DNA of 64,000 nt, from positions 11,732,713-11,796,712 of the forward strand of contig OY979723.1 of assembly GCA_963855995.1 (NCBI GenBank), written 5' to 3'. This document shows positions 58,857 to 64,000 of the stretch, in pieces. Source of the DNA: Muricea muricata (Eukaryota > Cnidaria > Anthozoa > Malacalcyonacea > Plexauridae). The position numbers were made by a program, and so were the translations under genes. Every line of letters starts with the position of its first letter. Positions within the stretch are counted from its first letter, which is position 1. The notes below the pieces were generated by a model that worked only from the letters and a program-made list of their open reading frames with translations, was not told the DNA's origin and searched no databases.

Positions 58857-59850
58857 AGGGATGCTAAATCTTTTTATATTATTTCTTCTTATATCTTCTT
58901 TTATTTATTTTAAGAAGATTTTAATTTGGATGAAAATTCTTATAAAGTTAATCAATAAACATTAAATAAAAATGTTTTAACACTTAATCATCTCAATTTC
59001 TTAAGTACTGTATTAAACTCATAGTAATTTTCTATCTGCCATCTTAATATGGAAGTGGACCACAACTAAAACATAGTTCTTCAAGATCACAGACGACCCC
59101 TGTCGTTTGTACACTTTAGGTTTTAAAACATAACAAGTACACAGTCAATTCATTACTCATTAGTGTTTAAGTTTTTTACACAATAAGTTTTCAAAAGGGA
59201 TTTCTAGTTGTAGTCTGGTGGCTTATGGTAAAAATCGTTACTGGCGGTGACAAACTTGGGCACCCCTTCTACAATTGATTAACTATGCATCCTAATGAAT
59301 TTAAGAAAGGGTGCCTAAAATTTTCAAGTCAGGGGGGTGTTACCTCAATGAGATGGCATGTTAACGATTGGCAATTTTTCTCTGCCAGTCAATAATATTT
59401 AATTTGAAAACATCAAACAGAAAATTTTATATGCCCTATAGGTCCATGTCTTTGAGAAAACAACCAAACACATTATTATTAAATACGATAATTAAGTGTG
59501 ACATGCACAAACGTTCGCAACCTATTTCAAAAAAGTACTTTTTTCACCCCTCCCCCCCCGGGAGTGATAAATTTTTGAACTTCTTCATTACACCCCCAAA
59601 AACATTTCAATTGTCATGAGGAGTCGCGGGGAAAGAGAATACTGACTTTGTCAGCTTTGTCACGATCTTGCCAATTTTTGACGCTAAGCGACCGGACTAT
59701 TGTCATATTCTTTATATTTCAAAGTCTTCTTATAGACTTATACATTCTTTATATTTCGAAAATCTTCTTATATTGTCTTAAATCTTCTTATAATGATTAT
59801 AAGAATTAAGAAGATTTTTGTTTAGAAAAAATCTTCTTATAATCATCCCT
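58857..59850. repeat. Possible element with CAGGGATG ends and AAGAAGAT-rich borders
   Basis: CAGGGATGCTAAATCTTTTT near 58,857, with repeated TCTTCTTATAT, faces AATCTTCTTATAATCATCCC near 59,845. Runs of CTTCTTATA occur at 59,728-59,840. Whether these are true ends of one element or two separate A/T-rich repeats is uncertain. Confidence 0.3.
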
Positions 59851-60473
59851 GGTATTATGAAGCTCTCTATCAAGTATCAACAAAGTTTGTAAAAGTAGTT
59901 AATTCAAAGTCTATGAGTAATCTAGATTGTATACTACAAATACACATAGATAATAAAGCATATTACCTTAAAATTAAGCTACCATCGATAACATTAACAG
60001 ATCGTGATCTTGATCAAAGCTTCCTTCCTGATTCAGTTGTCTACTCGTGGACAAAAAATTTGACAAAAATTCGGAAGATTTTCGAGTACCGTCGGAAACC
60101 GTAGCTTGCGACTTTCTGTCGACCAATTCCGATTAGGTTTCGCATACTAATTATTGACTCAAGGCGGATACGGATACGGGCGAATGCGGAAACGGCTGCG
60201 GTCTGGTAGTCCAAAACTCGTTAGTAAATGAATATTTTTCACCAAGGAACGGTTAAAAATCAAAACTTCTGACTTGTTTAGAAGACCTTATTTATCTTGT
60301 TTTACCAACTTCCCACAGGCGGATTGACTTTACGAAGCTTTCGCTGCTTGAATACAATATTTGCAGTTGGATATAAAAGTTTTGAGTGGTTGTTTTTCAA
60401 ACAATGAATTACAGACAATGACAACCTTTGTTTCAAAATGCCAATCACAACTCCCTGCCTTCCATGCCTTGTT

Positions 60474-60479
60474 TTTATT
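60474..60479 (-). promoter_or_regulatory. Candidate poly(A) signal of POGLUT1
   Basis: AATAAA on the minus strand about 47 nt after the stop codon. Canonical hexamer in a plausible place. Confidence 0.45.
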
Positions 60480-60525
60480 AAATTAAATAATATTTCAATT
60501 AGAAATGTATGATGTAGTGAGAATG

Positions 60526-63500
60526 TTAAGGTGATTTCTTCTTCTTGATCTTCTTGAAATCTTTATTTAGCTTTGGTTTCCATTTCATGAGTTCACCATA
60601 CTTCTTGAGGAGCCTTTTCCAGTAAGATTGCACATCTTCCATTCGTAAGTGTTCCCAAATAAATTTCTCGCCTCTAGAATTGAACGACACGTTGTAATGT
60701 CATCATACGGAATACAGATCCATGGAGATATAAACAGGTAAATAAGTGCAAAATCAAAAAACGCTTTAAGCACGTTCAAGGCCATATATCAGGAAATGCA
60801 AGGACTAGAGTGAGTTGTTAAACAATGCTGAACTGCATCTAGGATGAATTTGAAACATACTTATAACAATTCATTAACCACGGCAATTTCATCTTCCATG
60901 CCAAAGGAATACCCAGAAACTGAAGCAAGACGAGTTCGAGACATTCGAGAATTTCTTTATAAATTCATTGATTTTCCAAACCTTGAAGTTTTGTTTTCAA
61001 TTTCAAGAACATTTAAGGGCATTCAAGTTTTGTACGAACTCTGTATAAACAGCTTGATTTTATTACCTTTTAGCAATTTCGTGAACAATTTTGTCATTAG
61101 CTCGAGCAAACTCGATCAAATCTCTGCAAAACAATTATCACGGTATTTTATGAAACAAGCAAAAAATGAGCAACGTAAGCACCTGTCAATGTCTTGCCAA
61201 AACTTTTTTTAATAGTCCCACTCTTCCAAATTTCTTGAGTGGGTATTATTGACAAAACTTACTTAAAATGAATAAAACGTTTATAGCTCGGCTTGGCTAT
61301 GCATGCCTGTACTCTCCATGTTTGGACAAAACATTGATGTGTGCATTATTTGCACTGGGTAGCTAAGAAATCTTGCCTATTTGTACTGAAAGCTTCATCT
61401 ATCAATTCTAAAGTGATCTCCCTAGACGTTCAGTAAGGACTATCTCTTATTAATTCAGTGTTATGTACCATAGGAGAAATCGAAAGTAAATTAGCTTCAT
61501 TTATACTGGATAGCTCCATCAGTTCTATCTTCTTCCTAGAGGTCCAGTACGATTAATCTGTCGTTGATGATCTGTTATTGATCCAGTGTTAGTCCAAATA
61601 TCTAGTTAGGATCATCTCTTACTTATTTAGTGTTACCACAAAAGGAAACCTGAACTAAACTAAGGTTATTTAAACTCCCTACCACCTCTATCAGTTCTAA
61701 ACTCTTCTTCCTAAAAGTCCAGTCAAGGTCATCTCTTATTGACCCAGTGTTCGAAGAGGGGGAAACCTAAACTAAGCTAACTTCATTTATACTGGATAGC
61801 TCTATCAGTTCCAGGCTGTTCTTGCAATCTAAATTTTACTTACAGGAAGGACTGGAACTGAGAATGACCGAGTCAAATTGGAAACACCCACATAGGTACA
61901 GTACCTCGCATCTGACAGGTCCGTTCTTACTGGAATATAATGAACCCAGGGTTTCAAAGCTGTGTAGAAGAACTCCAGCCATTCATCCCCGACTTGAAAG
62001 ACAAGAGAACCACAAAGGAAAAGATGTTTGTAGCGAAAACTGGCGGCAACACCGCGAAAGTTGAATAAATATCTAAAAAGTGATCATTTTTTTTTCAGCA
62101 CAGGAAGAAATATGCGAACTATATAATATTAAACTAATAAGTTTCATATCACAACTTACTCCGAGTCTATATCCACTCCAAACAAGCAGAAAAATATCCC
62201 AGCAGGAATCATACATATGACCTTTGGAATGCTAGCCCTATGCTGTGCCAACTGAACTACGCCCGGTCATATAGGCGAGTTCTAGTATGTGATATCACGG
62301 AACTGAGTCTGGTTCATTGAAAATGAATGTAATCTTCAGTGTATCATATGGAAATAGACACAGAGCACAGTAACACCACAAACACAATTTTTACCGAATG
62401 AATTCTCATGAAGACAATAAACTATGAGCTAACAGGTTTCTTATTAACGAATGGTGATATACTTACTTGTATGGACAATGATCTTGCAAAGGAATCTCTT
62501 TGGCAGCTGGAGCATGCAATGTATCCTAAAGCAATGAGAATGTATCTGATATAACATACTGTACTTGTTTGACCTCCTACTGTCAGAGTCATAAATGATC
62601 AGAGTTGATAGAACTCTCATGCAAACCTTTGCCTGAAAATTGTCATCCTTGTTTTCCAAGGATTTCACACTTGATCATGGTATAAACTATGAATCCTGTT
62701 CAGCCTCAGATACCTTTGAAGGGGCTCATACACTGAACAGCAGTGTCAATAGGGGGCTTATATGAGTGATATAATTTTTTGTAAATGGTAGGGGGCATTC
62801 ACTATTTGCATCAGGAATGGATCACACGTGATCTGGAAGAAAGGGGGGGGGGGATAGGGGTGCTTGGCCATCCCAGGTGCACAATACCATTTGTTAATGA
62901 GTTATGCACTCTGCACTGCCAGTCACCCATAAGTCATGCTCATTAGGGGGAGGCATGATTGTTTTCGATACTAATGATGGTCAATAGATAGGCCCTAATT
63001 TTAAGTAAACTCAGAGAAATTGCAAAACACTGTAGCAATCTTGGGGGGGCAAACTTGGGGGCAGGACACAAATTTGGGGCAGGGAAGCAAATGCTCCCTG
63101 CTTGCCCTCTCCCCCATTTTAGCAGTGCTACTGATTGCTAACTGTTGAATGTTTATCCCAAGGTTGGAAGTTGCTACAGCATGAAGACATTATGGTAATA
63201 ACTCAGACAGCACATTCCTATACAAGTCATGTTGTATTCTCTGTACACTTACAGCATCAGATTTCCATGCTTGGTTTTTGGTGTACTGGGCATCTACTAG
63301 TCCAGGCTCCTTTCTTGAGAGTAAAACTAGTGGATCACGTTCAGAACTTGTCCTATACAAATTAAGTAATATATAACTGTCATATTTATCCATAAGATTT
63401 AAGAAAGTGCAAAGCTTCCACATTCAAATATTAGACTTGCCTTGATCCTCTGAAAAATGCCTTCAATTCTTTTTTCTCCCAAGGAAATTTCTTCGCATTT

Positions 63501-63864
63501 CTATTCAAGTAAGAGTCTTAGTTGATATACAAACATGCTTAAGGAACGCTGGGTCATTCCAGAAAAGATCACACCCCAAGCACAGAGAAAATTTCTGCCA
63601 TTTAGGAGGGCGGGGGGAGTAAAAATCACGTAAGAAGTCTTTATCCTCTTTGGGATGTCCGATAAGGGAGGGGTTAACTTCTTCTATGGGAGAGTATCGA
63701 TCATTTCTGGAATGTCCAATTCAAAGTAATGAGCTTTCTTACTTTTCTAATTCTTCTCTCATCAGATCCCATCTTCCTAATCCAGTGGGATAAATGGGCC
63801 ACACGGCTGGTCCACCTTCCCAAAATGTCCAAGCAGGATACATTATATCATGCTCATTCTTTGT
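60526..63864 (-). CDS. POGLUT1: Protein O-glucosyltransferase 1 (Rumi type), C-terminal seven exons; 5' part beyond window
   Basis: Exons in coding order: 63864-63743, 63500-63441, 63352-63253, 62525-62467, 62072-61905, 61123-61067, 60673-60526. They are in phase, totalling 714 nt, 237 aa plus stop. POGLUT1 is an ER enzyme that adds O-glucose to EGF repeats, notably of Notch. The visible part is most of the CAP10 catalytic domain: [103 protein letters not shown], and the closing [15 protein letters not shown]. About 190 N-terminal residues, including the signal peptide, should lie past 64,000. The second intron uses a GC donor (AAG|GCAAGT). The tail ends KKIKKKKSP, with no KDEL-like retrieval signal (human ends KTEL). 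Confidence 0.95.
61355..61820. repeat. Diverged tandem repeat in POGLUT1 intron
   Basis: Three to four units sharing ACTGGATAGCTCCATCAGTT, CTTCTTCCTAGAGGTCCAGT and CATCTCTTATTGACCCAGTG-like segments, spaced about 115-170 bp. It lies in the 781-bp intron 61,124-61,904. Non-coding. Confidence 0.75.
62199..62270 (-). repeat. Degenerate tRNA-like (Ala-type) SINE head
   Basis: The reverse strand reads GACCGGGCGTAGTTCAGTTGG, whose last part is an A-box-like TAGTTCAGTTGG. Then come an anticodon-loop-like CTAGCAT and a B-box-like GTATGATTCC. The stems do not pair well, so this is a SINE or tRNA pseudogene in the intron 62,073-62,466. Confidence 0.5.
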
Positions 63865-64000
63865 CTAAAGTTATGTAATGATTATGAAAAGTATGGTGAA
63901 TGTTGTGGTGATAATAAAAGACACAAAATGGTGGTTGATGGTGATATGATCATGGCGGTGACATAGTTTTAGCCTGAGCCATCTATCATTTTAATGGTAA

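Larger units (their letters stand above)
57075..60473. other. Gene-free repeat region downstream of POGLUT1
   Basis: Contains diverged pieces of right-arm sequence: 57,260-57,375 resembles 48,430-48,545 (CAATCTGCCAGTTGTT, CAATCTACAAACAAATTTC), and 59,945-60,130 resembles 49,750-49,945 (AATAAAGCATATTACCTTAA, CGTCGGAAACCG), in the same order and orientation. The rest has C and G runs and AT-rich stretches. No gene recognised. Confidence 0.55.

Noticed and set aside
62199-62270. Functional tRNA-Ala gene
   Set aside because: A- and B-box-like words are present, but the acceptor and anticodon stems do not pair properly and there is no clear terminator.

Overview
This is a metazoan genomic window. 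Spliced genes with GT-AG introns, an AT-rich background and dense MITE and SINE content rule out a prokaryote. Gene families and repeat style fit a marine invertebrate, most likely a cnidarian; that placement is inference. Three protein-coding genes are recognisable, and all were rebuilt exon by exon from the sequence.

(1) 2,897-8,552, minus strand: a complete TBC1D22-type Rab GTPase-activating protein, 13 exons, 510 aa. (2) 9,027-17,353, plus strand: a complete ceramide kinase (CERK), 12 exons, 552 aa. The two start codons lie only 474 bp apart, head to head. Human TBC1D22A and CERK are also divergent neighbours at 22q13.31, so this looks like a deeply conserved bidirectional pair. CERK introns 6 and 7 hold a 24-bp and a 27-bp minisatellite. 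(3) 60,526 to beyond 63,864, minus strand: the C-terminal seven exons of a POGLUT1/Rumi-type protein O-glucosyltransferase (237 aa visible), whose 5' part lies past the window edge.

Between CERK and POGLUT1 there is no gene I can recognise, but there is a striking structure: a giant, nearly perfect inverted repeat. Its arms are 20,971-35,594 and 36,170-50,769, about 14.6 kb each, around a 575-bp loop. Positions x and about 71,742-x mirror each other. The arms differ by occasional SNPs, homopolymer-length changes and one 25-bp indel, so they are two distinct copies and not one strand read twice. The arms are packed with MITEs, small perfect palindromes, a tRNA-derived SINE and diverged dispersed repeats. 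About 210-bp inverted modules lie at 20.7, 31.4, 40.3 and 50.9 kb.

To the right, 51,442-53,795 is a second, smaller foldback element. One of its arms carries a 759-bp hAT-type insertion with an 8-bp target duplication; the other arm preserves the empty site. 54.7-57.1 kb is a MITE cluster, and 57.1-60.5 kb holds further repeats, including diverged fragments of palindrome-arm sequence. I see no virus, CRISPR array, rRNA, intact tRNA gene or recognisable transposase.
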